This document shows positions 27,451-35,102 of a stretch of DNA of 62,020 nt, one piece after another. Origin of the DNA: JAFGJQ01 sp964586145 (GTDB taxonomy: Bacteria > Planctomycetota > Phycisphaerae > UBA1845); assembly GCA_964586145.1 (NCBI GenBank), contig CAZPHH010000019.1, positions 1 to 62,020 on the forward strand, written 5' to 3'. Every line of letters begins with the position of its first letter. Positions within the stretch are counted from its first letter, which is position 1. The notes below the pieces were generated by a model. The model had not been told where the DNA came from. It made no database searches and saw nothing but the letters and a program-made list of their open reading frames with translations. The position numbers were made by a program, and so were the translations under genes.

Positions 27451-27934
27451 GAATGTTTTGCGCAATAATTCGACGACTGGGATCCGGCGTCAAGTGTCTG
27501 TTTCGCGCATTAAATGCGCGAATCCGGACTTACCGCTTCCGCATAACGGAGTGCGCTCGTTACCGGACGATGATCGCTACCTGGGACCATCGAATCGTCG
27601 TTACAGTCGTACCTAATATGCCCCATTTTAACAGCGCAAACTGGCCTGAAACCCATGCCGAGGGCTGATCCAACTCCGCGTATCCACATTTCAACCGACT
27701 CCTCATGGAAGAATGGAAGTATATTTAAATAAAGCTATTAGCTGTTTGTCATCCATCTCCTGAAAAGTGGTACTTCAGGATTCGTCCACCGTCGATACAC
27801 ACCAAACTCTTCCCATATACATCAAAGTCCCCAGATTACCAAAGTCCTTTACATCGCCAGTTTATGTGGTATCTATGAGGATGTCAGATCACCGGACTCG
27901 GTAAGTTGTGACCCACGGACAGGGAGAATGTTGC
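27451..27934 (+). other. AT-rich intergenic region before the FliA-like sigma gene
   Basis: About 480 bases without a supported gene, clearly richer in A and T than the surroundings, especially 27700-27900. It includes a perfect palindrome with ten-base arms (TTCGCGCATT and AATGCGCGAA around a single A) at 27502-27522. No known RNA family or tRNA was recognised. It probably contains the control region of the sigma gene. Confidence 0.4.
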
Positions 27935-28714
27935 ATGAAGCAGACCAGCGATCCGATCGGGAAGGCGTGGAAGCGGTACTTGAAATCCCGCGACATTGAG
28001 ATGCGCAATGAGATTGTGGTGCACTACAGTCACCTGGTCCACACGCATGCCGCAAGGCTATCGCGGAAGCTGCCGGCGCAGATTTCATACGATGAGATCG
28101 CCAGCGCCGCGTTCGATGGTCTGATCGAGGCCGTGGAAGCCTATGACCCCAAACACAAGGCCAAGTTCGAGACGTTCTGCCAGCAGCGAATATCCGGTGC
28201 GGTGATGGACTGGCTGCGGTCTCTGGATCCTCAGTCGCGCACGGTGCGGACGTTCGAGAAGCGCCAGATGCACGTCCGGGAGATGCTGGACGCCGAGTTC
28301 GGCCATGCCCCCAGCCATGCGGAGATCGCCAAGCGAATGGGGGTGTCCCAGGCCCGATACGACCACCTCTGCCGCCTTTCCCAGCTCGGCAAGGAAATCC
28401 ACTTCAGTGCCATGGAACCCCAGAACGACCGCACCGCCCGCGGAAGCGGACGATCGTGGGACGTGGGGGATCCGAAGCAGGAGGACCCGACCTCGCCGGT
28501 CACGCGTGAGATGCTGACCGACTACATCACCCGCGGGCTGTCGCGGGAAGAACGGCTGGTTCTGGTCCTCTATTACTACGAGGACCTCACCATGGCGGAG
28601 ATCGGGCTTGTCTTGAACCTGTCCGAATCGCGGGTCAGCCAGATCCATAAGGAAATCCTGGGTCGCCTCCGGCAGCGGTTCGGCACGACCCTGACCGAAG
28701 AACTCGTCGCCTGA
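27935..28714 (+). CDS. RNA polymerase sigma factor, FliA/WhiG type
   Basis: A 259-residue sigma factor from ATG 27935, seven bases after AGGGAGA; the GTG nine codons upstream is less likely. Region 2 contains ISYDEIASAAFDGLIEAVEAYDP and FETFCQQRISGAVMDWLRSLDPQSRTVR, typical of sigma-28. Region 3 includes GHAPSHAEIAKRMGVSQ. Region 4 is LSREERLVLVLYYYEDLTMAEIGLVLNLSESRVSQIHKEILGRLR. Length and regions agree with FliA. No flagellar or chemotaxis gene is present in the window, so it is uncertain whether it serves motility or another regulon. Confidence 0.92.
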   Translation: MKQTSDPIGKAWKRYLKSRDIEMRNEIVVHYSHLVHTHAARLSRKLPAQISYDEIASAAFDGLIEAVEAYDPKHKAKFETFCQQRISGAVMDWLRSLDPQSRTVRTFEKRQMHVREMLDAEFGHAPSHAEIAKRMGVSQARYDHLCRLSQLGKEIHFSAMEPQNDRTARGSGRSWDVGDPKQEDPTSPVTREMLTDYITRGLSREERLVLVLYYYEDLTMAEIGLVLNLSESRVSQIHKEILGRLRQRFGTTLTEELVA

Positions 28715-28715
28715 A

Positions 28716-28743
28716 GCCGATCCGAACGGCCTGATCTTTTTTT
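28716..28743 (+). terminator. Weak candidate terminator after the FliA-like sigma gene
   Basis: A short stem GCCG/CGGC (28716-28730) is followed by a seven-base T run (about 28737-28743). The stem is only four pairs, so this is tentative. Confidence 0.3.
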
Positions 28744-28859
28744 GACCCGGCTTGTGAAATCGTTCTCCAGCGGTTCGATTCCGAGGGCCGATCTGGAGCC
28801 GAGGCCGCCCCAGCGTTCCTTGCTTGATCGGGCATTGAGCTGGACATACCATCGCCGCC

Positions 28860-29714
28860 ATGGAGCGGAACGTCCGGCTTCTCATTGCGTACGACGGCAG
28901 CGGGTACCACGGCTGGCAGGTGCAGCAGGGGCTTCTCACCATCCAGGGACTGCTCGAGCAGGCGGCCCGGCGGGTGTGCCGGCACCAGGTGGCGATCGTG
29001 GGAAGCGGCCGGACGGACGCGGGCGTCCACGCGGCCGGGCAGGTGGCCCACCTCAAAACCACATGCACCATCCCGGCCAACAACCTGCGGCGAGCCATTG
29101 GCGCGCGGCTCCCCAAGGACATCTCGCTCGTTGACGTGAGCGACGTTTCCCCGGCCTTCCACGCCCGGCGCGACGTGGTTCGCAAGCTCTACCGCTACCG
29201 CATCCACGCCGCACCGGGGCGCCCGGTGAGCCGTACGGCGCAGCGCTATACCTACCATTTCTGGAACCCGCTGGACGTCGAGCGGATGCAGGCGGCGGCC
29301 CGGCACTTCGTGGGGTGCATGGACTACAGCGCGATGGCCACCAAGGGCTGCGAACGGGAAACCATGGTCCGCACCGTACTGCGGTGCGATGTCCATCGCG
29401 ACCTGGACGAGATCATCGTCGACGTGCTCGGCAAGGGATTCCTCTACAACCAGGTCCGCAACATGGTCGGCACCCTGATTGAGATCGGTCGCGGACGGTG
29501 GGAACCGGATCACCTGCGATTGATCCTGGAGAGCCGCAACCGGAGCGAGGCCGGTCCGACGGCGCCGGCCCGCGGGCTGTCCCTCCAATGGGTCCAGTAT
29601 CCGGCTGAACTGCTGGATCCGACGTACCTGCCCCCGGGCTGGCTGGACGCGGCGACAGAGGCGGCAACGAGACAGGGCCCGTCGCCTGCGGACCCCGGCG
29701 CGGAGGCGGAATGA
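28860..29714 (+). CDS. truA: tRNA pseudouridine(38-40) synthase TruA
   Basis: A 284-residue enzyme converting U38-U40 in tRNA anticodon arms to pseudouridine. The N-terminus LLIAYDGSGYHGWQVQ is classical, and the catalytic Asp53 is in GSGRTDAGVHA. RKLYRYRI and GKGFLYNQVRNMVGTL are further TruA signatures. A C-terminal Ala/Pro/Glu tail of about 25 residues extends past the usual end (TEAATRQGPSPADPGAEAE). The stop is six bases before the glycosyltransferase ATG, so both are likely on one transcript. Confidence 0.95.
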   Translation: MERNVRLLIAYDGSGYHGWQVQQGLLTIQGLLEQAARRVCRHQVAIVGSGRTDAGVHAAGQVAHLKTTCTIPANNLRRAIGARLPKDISLVDVSDVSPAFHARRDVVRKLYRYRIHAAPGRPVSRTAQRYTYHFWNPLDVERMQAAARHFVGCMDYSAMATKGCERETMVRTVLRCDVHRDLDEIIVDVLGKGFLYNQVRNMVGTLIEIGRGRWEPDHLRLILESRNRSEAGPTAPARGLSLQWVQYPAELLDPTYLPPGWLDAATEAATRQGPSPADPGAEAE

Positions 29715-29720
29715 CCGGGC

Positions 29721-30905
29721 ATGCACATCTGCCATGTCATCACGCGGCTGATCATCGGAGGGGCCCAGGAGAACACGCTGCTCACGTGCGAAGGGCTGGT
29801 CCGGCGCGGGCATGAGGTGACGCTGGTGGCCGGGCCGGATACCGGGGCGGAGGGGACGCTTTGGCCGTGGGCGCAGGATTGCTGCACCCGCGTAGTTCGC
29901 ATCGCTTCGTTGCGCCGCAATATCCACCCGCTGGATGATCTGCGCTGCGTTGGGGACCTGGCGCGCTGCTTCCGCGAACTGGCCCCCCAGGTCGTGCATA
30001 CGCACAGCAGCAAGGCGGGGATTGTCGGGCGGTGGGCGGCGGTCCGGGCGGGCGTGCCGGCCATCCTCCACACCATTCACGGAATGAGTTTCAACCGGAC
30101 ACAGCGCTGGTCCGTGCGGACGCTGTACCGATTGCTGGAACGTCACGCGGCCCGGCACACGCACGCCCTGGTGAGCGTGGCCGACGCGATGACGGAGCAG
30201 GCGGTCGCCGCCGGCATCGCCCCGCGAGAGAAGTTCACCACGGTCTATTCCGGAATGCGGACCGAGTGGTTCCGGCCGGATCCCGAGATGCGGTGCCAGG
30301 TTCGCGCGGAATGGGGCGTGTCGCCGCAGGACGTGGTCGTTGGCACGGTGGCCCGGCTCTTCAAGAACAAGGGATACGATGAACTGGCGCCGGCGGTGCC
30401 GCGGGTGCTTGAGAAAGCGCCGCAATGCTTCTTCGTCTGGGTCGGCGGGGGTCCCCAGCGGCGGCGGTACGAGATGATGCTGGAGGGCAGTGGCGTTCGG
30501 GATCGCGTCCGGTTCATCGGGCTGGTGGCGCCGGCCGGAATCCCGCGACTGCTGAACGGCTTTGACCTGCTGGTGCATACGTCGCGGTGGGAGGGGCTAC
30601 CCCGCGCGGCCGTCCAGGCCCTGCTGACGGAGGTGCCGGTCGTCGCGTATCCGATCGACGGGACCCCGGAGGTGGTGATTCCGGACAAGACCGGGCTGCT
30701 GGTCAAGGCGTTTGACTTCGAGCCGTTGGCCGACGGCATCGTGGAGTTGGCCAACGCACCGACCCGTCGGCAGAACATGGGTCGGTATGGCCGGACGCTC
30801 TGCCTGAACCGGTTCGACCACGAGGCGATGGTGGAGAAAATCGAGTCACTGTACGAGACGGTTGTGGCGGGGAGGGATCGAGGGATCCAGGGATCGAGGG
30901 GCTGA
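29721..30905 (+). CDS. Glycosyltransferase family 4 protein
   Basis: A 394-residue GT-B enzyme. The N-terminal Rossmann domain starts HVITRLIIGGAQENTLLTCEGLVRRGHEV, the usual acceptor-side loop of GT4. The C-terminal donor domain includes GTVARLFKNKGYDELAPA and VHTSRWEGLPRAAVQALLTEVPVVAYPIDGTPEV, which contains the E-x7-E motif. It transfers a sugar from a nucleotide donor to a surface glycan or lipid; the substrate is unknown. The last seven or so residues (DRGIQGSRG) are encoded by a GGGATC-rich direct repeat continuing past the stop, so the C-terminus may have been altered by repeat insertion. Confidence 0.9.
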   Translation: MHICHVITRLIIGGAQENTLLTCEGLVRRGHEVTLVAGPDTGAEGTLWPWAQDCCTRVVRIASLRRNIHPLDDLRCVGDLARCFRELAPQVVHTHSSKAGIVGRWAAVRAGVPAILHTIHGMSFNRTQRWSVRTLYRLLERHAARHTHALVSVADAMTEQAVAAGIAPREKFTTVYSGMRTEWFRPDPEMRCQVRAEWGVSPQDVVVGTVARLFKNKGYDELAPAVPRVLEKAPQCFFVWVGGGPQRRRYEMMLEGSGVRDRVRFIGLVAPAGIPRLLNGFDLLVHTSRWEGLPRAAVQALLTEVPVVAYPIDGTPEVVIPDKTGLLVKAFDFEPLADGIVELANAPTRRQNMGRYGRTLCLNRFDHEAMVEKIESLYETVVAGRDRGIQGSRG

Positions 30906-30946
30906 GGGATCCAGGGATTGAGGGGCCGGGGATCGGGGGATGGGGG
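30871..30946 (+). repeat. Short GGGATC-rich tandem-like repeats
   Basis: A purine-rich, low-complexity stretch at the end of the glycosyltransferase gene. Two 22-base copies starting GAGGGATCCAGGGAT (30880-30901 and 30904-30925) differ at one base and lie 24 bases apart, flanked by shorter degenerate units. The glycosyltransferase stop lies between them. Confidence 0.6.
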
Positions 30947-31139
30947 GAGCCTGTGGAATCTGCGGCGAGGGGTGGCAGCTTGGTTGGGCCGGAGACAACG
31001 GCGCGGGCCCTTGAGCGTCATCGGTGTGCGAAATGTGTTGCGTGTCGCCGCTTGCTCATGGCACCCGGCGCCACGACATCTGGGCTGCACGTGGGGCTCC
31101 GATGGTCGACGCGGGCGAACCTCCGGCCGCTCGACACCC

Positions 31140-31168
31140 TTGATCGATGTACCCCCAAAGGGTACGAT
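31140..31168 (+). promoter_or_regulatory. Candidate promoter of the nucleotidyltransferase/HEPN pair
   Basis: TTGATC (31140-31145), a 17-base spacer and TACGAT (31163-31168). The transcription start would fall near 31175, very close to the ATG at 31179 or 12 bases before the ATG at 31191. Confidence 0.5.
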
Positions 31169-31186
31169 TGCACCCGAAATGGGTAC
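31149..31186 (+). promoter_or_regulatory. Two tandem 17-base operators at the NTase/HEPN promoter
   Basis: Site 1 (31149-31165) is GTACCC-CCAAA-GGGTAC, a perfect inverted repeat. Site 2 (31170-31186) is GCACCC-GAAAT-GGGTAC, with the same arms (one mismatch) and the same five-base spacing. Centres are 21 bases apart, two helical turns, so two dimers would bind on the same face of DNA. Site 1 lies between the -35 and -10; site 2 covers the start of transcription. Confidence 0.6.
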
Positions 31187-31790
31187 GCCGATGCCCAACG
31201 AGCCCGCCTTGGCAGCCTTGTTCGGAAAAACCCGACGGGCCGTCCTGGCACTTCTTCTCGGACGCCCGGACGAATCCTTCTATGTCCGACAGGTCGTTCG
31301 CGCGGCCGGTGTCGGCCAGGGCACGGTTCAGCGTGAGCTGGAGCAACTGGCGCGAGCCGGAATCGTTCGGCGGTTCACCCGGGGGCGCCAAGTCTACTTC
31401 CAGGCCAATGCCGACTGTCCGATCTTCCCCGAGCTCCGCGGAATCGTGTGGAAGACGGTCGGTCTGGTCGATGTCCTGCGCAACGCGCTCGACCCGCTCG
31501 TCAAGCGAATCACCCTGGCCTTCGTCTACGGCTCCGTCGCCCGCGGCGAGCAGCGGCCGGGAAGCGATATCGATCTTTGCGTCGTTGCGCAGATCAGCTT
31601 TGCTGAGCTTGTGGACGCCCTCGCACCGGCGCAGAAGACGTTGGCGCGTGAGATCAATCCTACGGTCTATCCGGCCAATGAGTTCCAGCAGAAGCTGGCC
31701 TCCCACCATCACTTCGTCTCGCGGATTGCAGAAGGCCCCAAGCTGTTCATCGTTGGAGATGAGCGTGAGCTTGCGAGACTGGGAGAGTAA
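31179..31790 (+). CDS. Winged-helix plus MNT-type nucleotidyltransferase (likely antitoxin)
   Basis: A 203-residue protein. A winged helix (about 10-75: TRRAVLALLLGRPDESFYVRQVVRAAGVGQGTVQRELEQL) is followed by a minimal nucleotidyltransferase with FVYGSVARGEQ (117-124) and the metal-binding SDIDL (Asp130, Asp132). In MNT/HEPN toxin-antitoxin pairs the nucleotidyltransferase AMPylates the HEPN toxin. Here the DNA-binding domain is fused to the enzyme and could repress the operon through the two tandem palindromes at the promoter. An ATG at 31191 is an alternative start. The end overlaps the HEPN gene by about 30 bases. Confidence 0.85.
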   Translation: MGTPMPNEPALAALFGKTRRAVLALLLGRPDESFYVRQVVRAAGVGQGTVQRELEQLARAGIVRRFTRGRQVYFQANADCPIFPELRGIVWKTVGLVDVLRNALDPLVKRITLAFVYGSVARGEQRPGSDIDLCVVAQISFAELVDALAPAQKTLAREINPTVYPANEFQQKLASHHHFVSRIAEGPKLFIVGDERELARLGE

Positions 31791-32202
31791 TGGCTGGCTT
31801 GTTTCTCACGCGCCCAGTCGCGAGGAAATCGCAGACTTGCTGGCGGTCGTCGATCGCGATCTGGGCGATGCGCAGACACCGGGCCTGAGCACGGATTGGC
31901 GGTTGAATATCGCGTACAATGCCGCGCTCCAGGCAGCGACCGCCGCCCTGGCCGGCGCCGGCTTTCGCGCCACCAGGGAATCTCACCACTACCGCGTCAT
32001 TCAGTCGCTGGAACTCACGATCAAGGCGGATGCGGCCTTGGTCCTTCAACTCGATCGATTTCGCAAGAAGCGTAACATCGGCGGCTACGAACGGGCCGGC
32101 GCCGTGTCCGACCAGGAGGCCGCAGAAATGCTGGCGCTGGCGTTGCGGGTGCGCCACGACGTGGCCGCCTGGATCGAGAGGACCCACCCAGACCTGCTTT
32201 AG
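31759..32202 (+). CDS. HEPN-domain protein (likely RNase-type toxin partner)
   Basis: A 147-residue, mostly helical protein. The expected catalytic stretch is FRKKRNIGGYE: Arg105-Asn106 followed after three residues by Tyr110, where classical HepT toxins have His (RxxxxxH). This RN-xxx-Y variant is found in a HEPN group paired with minimal nucleotidyltransferases. The N-terminal part (SREEIADLLAVVDRDLGDA, then IAYNAALQAATAAL) is the HEPN helical bundle. The start overlaps the nucleotidyltransferase gene (ATG 31759 or GTG 31765), typical of toxin-antitoxin coupling. It could be an RNase neutralised by the neighbour; activity with Tyr in place of His is uncertain. Confidence 0.78.
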   Translation: MSVSLRDWESNGWLVSHAPSREEIADLLAVVDRDLGDAQTPGLSTDWRLNIAYNAALQAATAALAGAGFRATRESHHYRVIQSLELTIKADAALVLQLDRFRKKRNIGGYERAGAVSDQEAAEMLALALRVRHDVAAWIERTHPDLL

Positions 32203-32287
32203 AGGATCGCCACCATCGAGAAGGTGCCGTTCGACGTTTTCATTGTTGGCTCTCCGATCGGGCAAGTCCGTGGTTGAGTACATCCGG

Positions 32288-33904
32288 CTACGGGTGGGTG
32301 AACACGAGCTGGAACACCGCGAAGTCGGTCAGGTCCACGTCGAAGTCAAGGTCGAAATCGAAGACTTCGAGGCACTCGTCGAAGGGCGGCAGCGCGTCCG
32401 GGCCGGAGAAACGGAGGCAGACCTCCAGCAGGGCGTAATCTTCCAGGTCCACGTCGCAATCACCGAAGAAGTCGCCGAACGGGCCCGGGTATTCGTGCGC
32501 CCCGATGTCCACGTTGCACCAGGCGATCCGCGGGAGGCCGTCCAGGTCGAAATCCCCGAAGGCGTAGGCGTTGTCGCCGGCGTCGATGCCGGGCGAGCCC
32601 GGCAGCAGATGAACGTCGCCGGGATCATCATCGGGCGTGCCCCACACGCCGTCCGGACCGGGGTCGGGCGTCTGCACGAAGCGCGGGTCGACGGAGATAT
32701 TGCCGTCGGTGCCGGTGGGGTCGCTGTGGAAGCCGGAGTAGTTGTACTCGTCGTTTCCAAACACGCAGTTGTGACGCAGTGTCAGTGTCCCGTCGATGCG
32801 ATGAACTCCCGAGGAGTTGAACGCCATAAGGTTGTCCACGGCCGCCGGCGCGGCTGAGTACGAGAAGCATCCACCGCCCTGAATCGCTCGGTTTCCCGTT
32901 ACCGTGTTGTTCACAATGATGGCCGAAGAGTACTTGACGTACATGCCACCCCCGAATCTCGGCGCGCTGTTTCCCGTAAGGGTGTTGTTCGCGATTACCG
33001 CAGGCGACAGAACCAGGCAGAGTCCACCGCCATCGTTCTCATGAAACTGGTTGCCCAAAACCGCATTGTTGCTGATTCTACAATTCGCAATCGTCGGGGC
33101 GGACTCGACTGAGTATAGACCACCCCCCGCCACCAGGCCGCCAACGGGAGCCGTCGCGGCGGCCCTGTTGTCGGCGATCGTGGAGTCTGTAATCGTGCAC
33201 GTTGAGTAACCTACGAACAGACCTCCGCCGCATTCCGCAAAATTTCCGGAGATACGGACTTTGTCCATCGTGGCTGATGCGGAATGCAGGTACATCCCAC
33301 CGCCCTCGCGGAAGGCAAAATTGTTGGCCACCGTCGTGTTCACAACCGTGGGCGAAGAGTTGTGCAAATACACGCCACCGCCGACGTAGGAAGTGGCGTT
33401 CCCCGTGACCGTGTCGTTGGCGATCGTCGGAGACGAGGAGTCGCAGTGGATCCCGCCGCCGTACGGCCCGGATCCATTGCGGATGGTGAAGCCGTCGATG
33501 CGGGTATTGTTCGTCGCCCCCGAAGGCGACGTGACCACGCTGCCGTTCCGGTTGCCGTCCAGGATGGTCTGGTTGGCCGTCAGGTGGCGGTCGGCAAGGT
33601 TGAAGGTGGCCGGGTCCTCGGTGCCGGCGAAGCCGCCGTAGAGGCCCACGCCCAGGGCGAGGGTGATGTTCTCCACGTACGTGCCGGCCGCCACCCAGAC
33701 CTGGTCGCCGGGCTGGGCGGCGTTCAGGGCCGGCTGGACGGCGGTGTAGGCGTCGGCCCAACTGCTTCCGCCGCCGGCCCCGGTGGCGGACGCGTCGACG
33801 AAGATCACCGTCTGCGCGGCGGCGGGGGTCAGACTTGCGCTGAACACGAGGACAGCGAGGACAGCGAGAACAGTCAAGAAGCTCGTTCCCTTTGGTGCTG
33901 CCAT
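32288..33904 (-). CDS. Secreted right-handed beta-helix protein with C-terminal dockerin-like repeats
   Basis: A 538-residue protein. The ATG at 33904 follows AAGGAG and begins a clear signal peptide (MAAPKGTSFLTVLAVLAVLVF, cleavage near AAA-QT). The first mature residues (VIFVDASATGAGGGSSWADAY) are the usual start of planctomycete beta-helix/Pmp-like proteins. Many repeats of the form NNTVTGN, IANCRISNN and GGGMYV follow, one coil each. The C-terminus contains two Asp-rich dockerin-like motifs (DCDVDLEDYALLEVCL and DFDLDFDVDLTDFAVFQLV), which may anchor the protein or bind calcium. Probably an exported surface or polysaccharide-active protein; no catalytic residues are identified. Confidence 0.88.
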   Translation of the reverse strand: MAAPKGTSFLTVLAVLAVLVFSASLTPAAAQTVIFVDASATGAGGGSSWADAYTAVQPALNAAQPGDQVWVAAGTYVENITLALGVGLYGGFAGTEDPATFNLADRHLTANQTILDGNRNGSVVTSPSGATNNTRIDGFTIRNGSGPYGGGIHCDSSSPTIANDTVTGNATSYVGGGVYLHNSSPTVVNTTVANNFAFREGGGMYLHSASATMDKVRISGNFAECGGGLFVGYSTCTITDSTIADNRAAATAPVGGLVAGGGLYSVESAPTIANCRISNNAVLGNQFHENDGGGLCLVLSPAVIANNTLTGNSAPRFGGGMYVKYSSAIIVNNTVTGNRAIQGGGCFSYSAAPAAVDNLMAFNSSGVHRIDGTLTLRHNCVFGNDEYNYSGFHSDPTGTDGNISVDPRFVQTPDPGPDGVWGTPDDDPGDVHLLPGSPGIDAGDNAYAFGDFDLDGLPRIAWCNVDIGAHEYPGPFGDFFGDCDVDLEDYALLEVCLRFSGPDALPPFDECLEVFDFDLDFDVDLTDFAVFQLVFTHP

Positions 33905-33987
33905 GCTCCTTCTCCTCATTGGTTGCTGTCAAGGATCGGGCGGGCAGACGGCTCGTCCGTGGCGTAACCCATTCACGCCATGATCGG

Positions 33988-34017
33988 ATTGTACCTATTT
34001 ACACAACCCGGAAGCAA
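33988..34017 (-). promoter_or_regulatory. Candidate promoter of the beta-helix gene
   Basis: On the minus strand, TTGCTT (34017-34012), an 18-base spacer and TACAAT (33993-33988). The 5' leader would be about 75 bases. Confidence 0.45.
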
Positions 34018-34181
34018 CGGGGCAGCCGCAGTCGGCGAGGGAGATTCTGCTCGGTGGTGAGCCAAAAGACGCGAGGACCCAAGGTTGCGGCACGGGAGTG
34101 CCCTGGATGGGCGGGTTGGTCAGGCGGTCGCCTTCAGCGCGTCCGGCGCAGGCCGGGCGTTCTGCTGCTTCGGCGAAGGCC

Positions 34182-35102
34182 TCAGCGAATCGGCAACGAC
34201 ACCGGTTCGTCGCGGCGGAGTTTGGGCCAGAAAAGCTGCGGGTTGCGGGCGAACAGCTCGCGGACGGCCGACCAGTCGGGCAGGTACACGACGTCGTTCA
34301 CCCGTTTGGGCGAGTCGCGATCCAGCATGATCGTGAACAGCTTCTGTTTCGAGTACGCCTTGCGGTCGTGGCTGCGATCTCCGATGCCGATGTTCACCGC
34401 CTCGAAATCATCCTGCAGGTCATCGAGGCGCTCACGCTTGTAGTCGCGCGGGGACCAGGAATGCCGGTCCACGTCCCACGCGAGCACGGGGCCCGCGGGA
34501 AAGCCGTGCCGCTGGAGCCATTCCCGCGTCTTGGGGATCAGTTCACGAGGCCGGGTGGTCAGGTACACGACGTGGAATGACTGGGCCAGTTCGCGAAGCA
34601 CCTCCGGCGCATCCGGCATGGGCTGCGATGTTTCGGTGCCGGAGCGGGACAGCAGATCGCGCACGCGCGTGTCCGCCAGGGTATAGTCCACGTCCACCAC
34701 CAGGATCGGCTCGTGCTTTCGCCACACGAACACCGTCGCGGCGGCCTCGGCGGCCCACACGCCGTCCCGGTCGTACGCGACCACCAGCCGGTGGGCTCCC
34801 GGCGCATCGAAGTCGTGCTTCACGCGGGCGTACCCTTCGTCGTTCGTCTCGTCATCGCCGATCGGCCGGCCGTCCAGGAAGAACCGGAGGCGCTTGTCGT
34901 CCGTGCCCCGGTTGAAGATGTACACGCCCCGGTATTCGAGCTTGGCGATCAGCGTGAGGTCGTCGCCCGCGCGGCAGACGTGGTCCTCCACGGTCAGGAA
35001 ATACGGCGAGTGACAGGCACCAGCACTCATCATCACGGCGCACGCCGCCGCCCGGAGCAGGACGCGCCGTCGCACCGAGCGGGCGCTTAGTGCGGCGTCC
35101 AT
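34182..35102 (-). CDS. HAD-like (LNS2/APP1-type) phosphatase-like lipoprotein
   Basis: A 306-residue protein whose ATG at 35102 overlaps the end of the radical SAM gene by 16 bases. The N-terminus has a lipobox SAGAC (Cys30), so it is an exported lipoprotein. Residues about 35-128 look like an Ig-like beta domain. The second half begins with the HAD motif DVDYTLAD (Asp137, Asp139), followed by VVYLTTRPRELIPKTREWLQRHGFP and a late acidic motif near GIGDRSHD. This resembles the LNS2/APP1 phosphatidate-phosphatase class. The substrate is unknown. An exported HAD phosphatase is uncommon because most are cytoplasmic. Confidence 0.8.
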   Translation of the reverse strand: MDAALSARSVRRRVLLRAAACAVMMSAGACHSPYFLTVEDHVCRAGDDLTLIAKLEYRGVYIFNRGTDDKRLRFFLDGRPIGDDETNDEGYARVKHDFDAPGAHRLVVAYDRDGVWAAEAAATVFVWRKHEPILVVDVDYTLADTRVRDLLSRSGTETSQPMPDAPEVLRELAQSFHVVYLTTRPRELIPKTREWLQRHGFPAGPVLAWDVDRHSWSPRDYKRERLDDLQDDFEAVNIGIGDRSHDRKAYSKQKLFTIMLDRDSPKRVNDVVYLPDWSAVRELFARNPQLFWPKLRRDEPVSLPIR

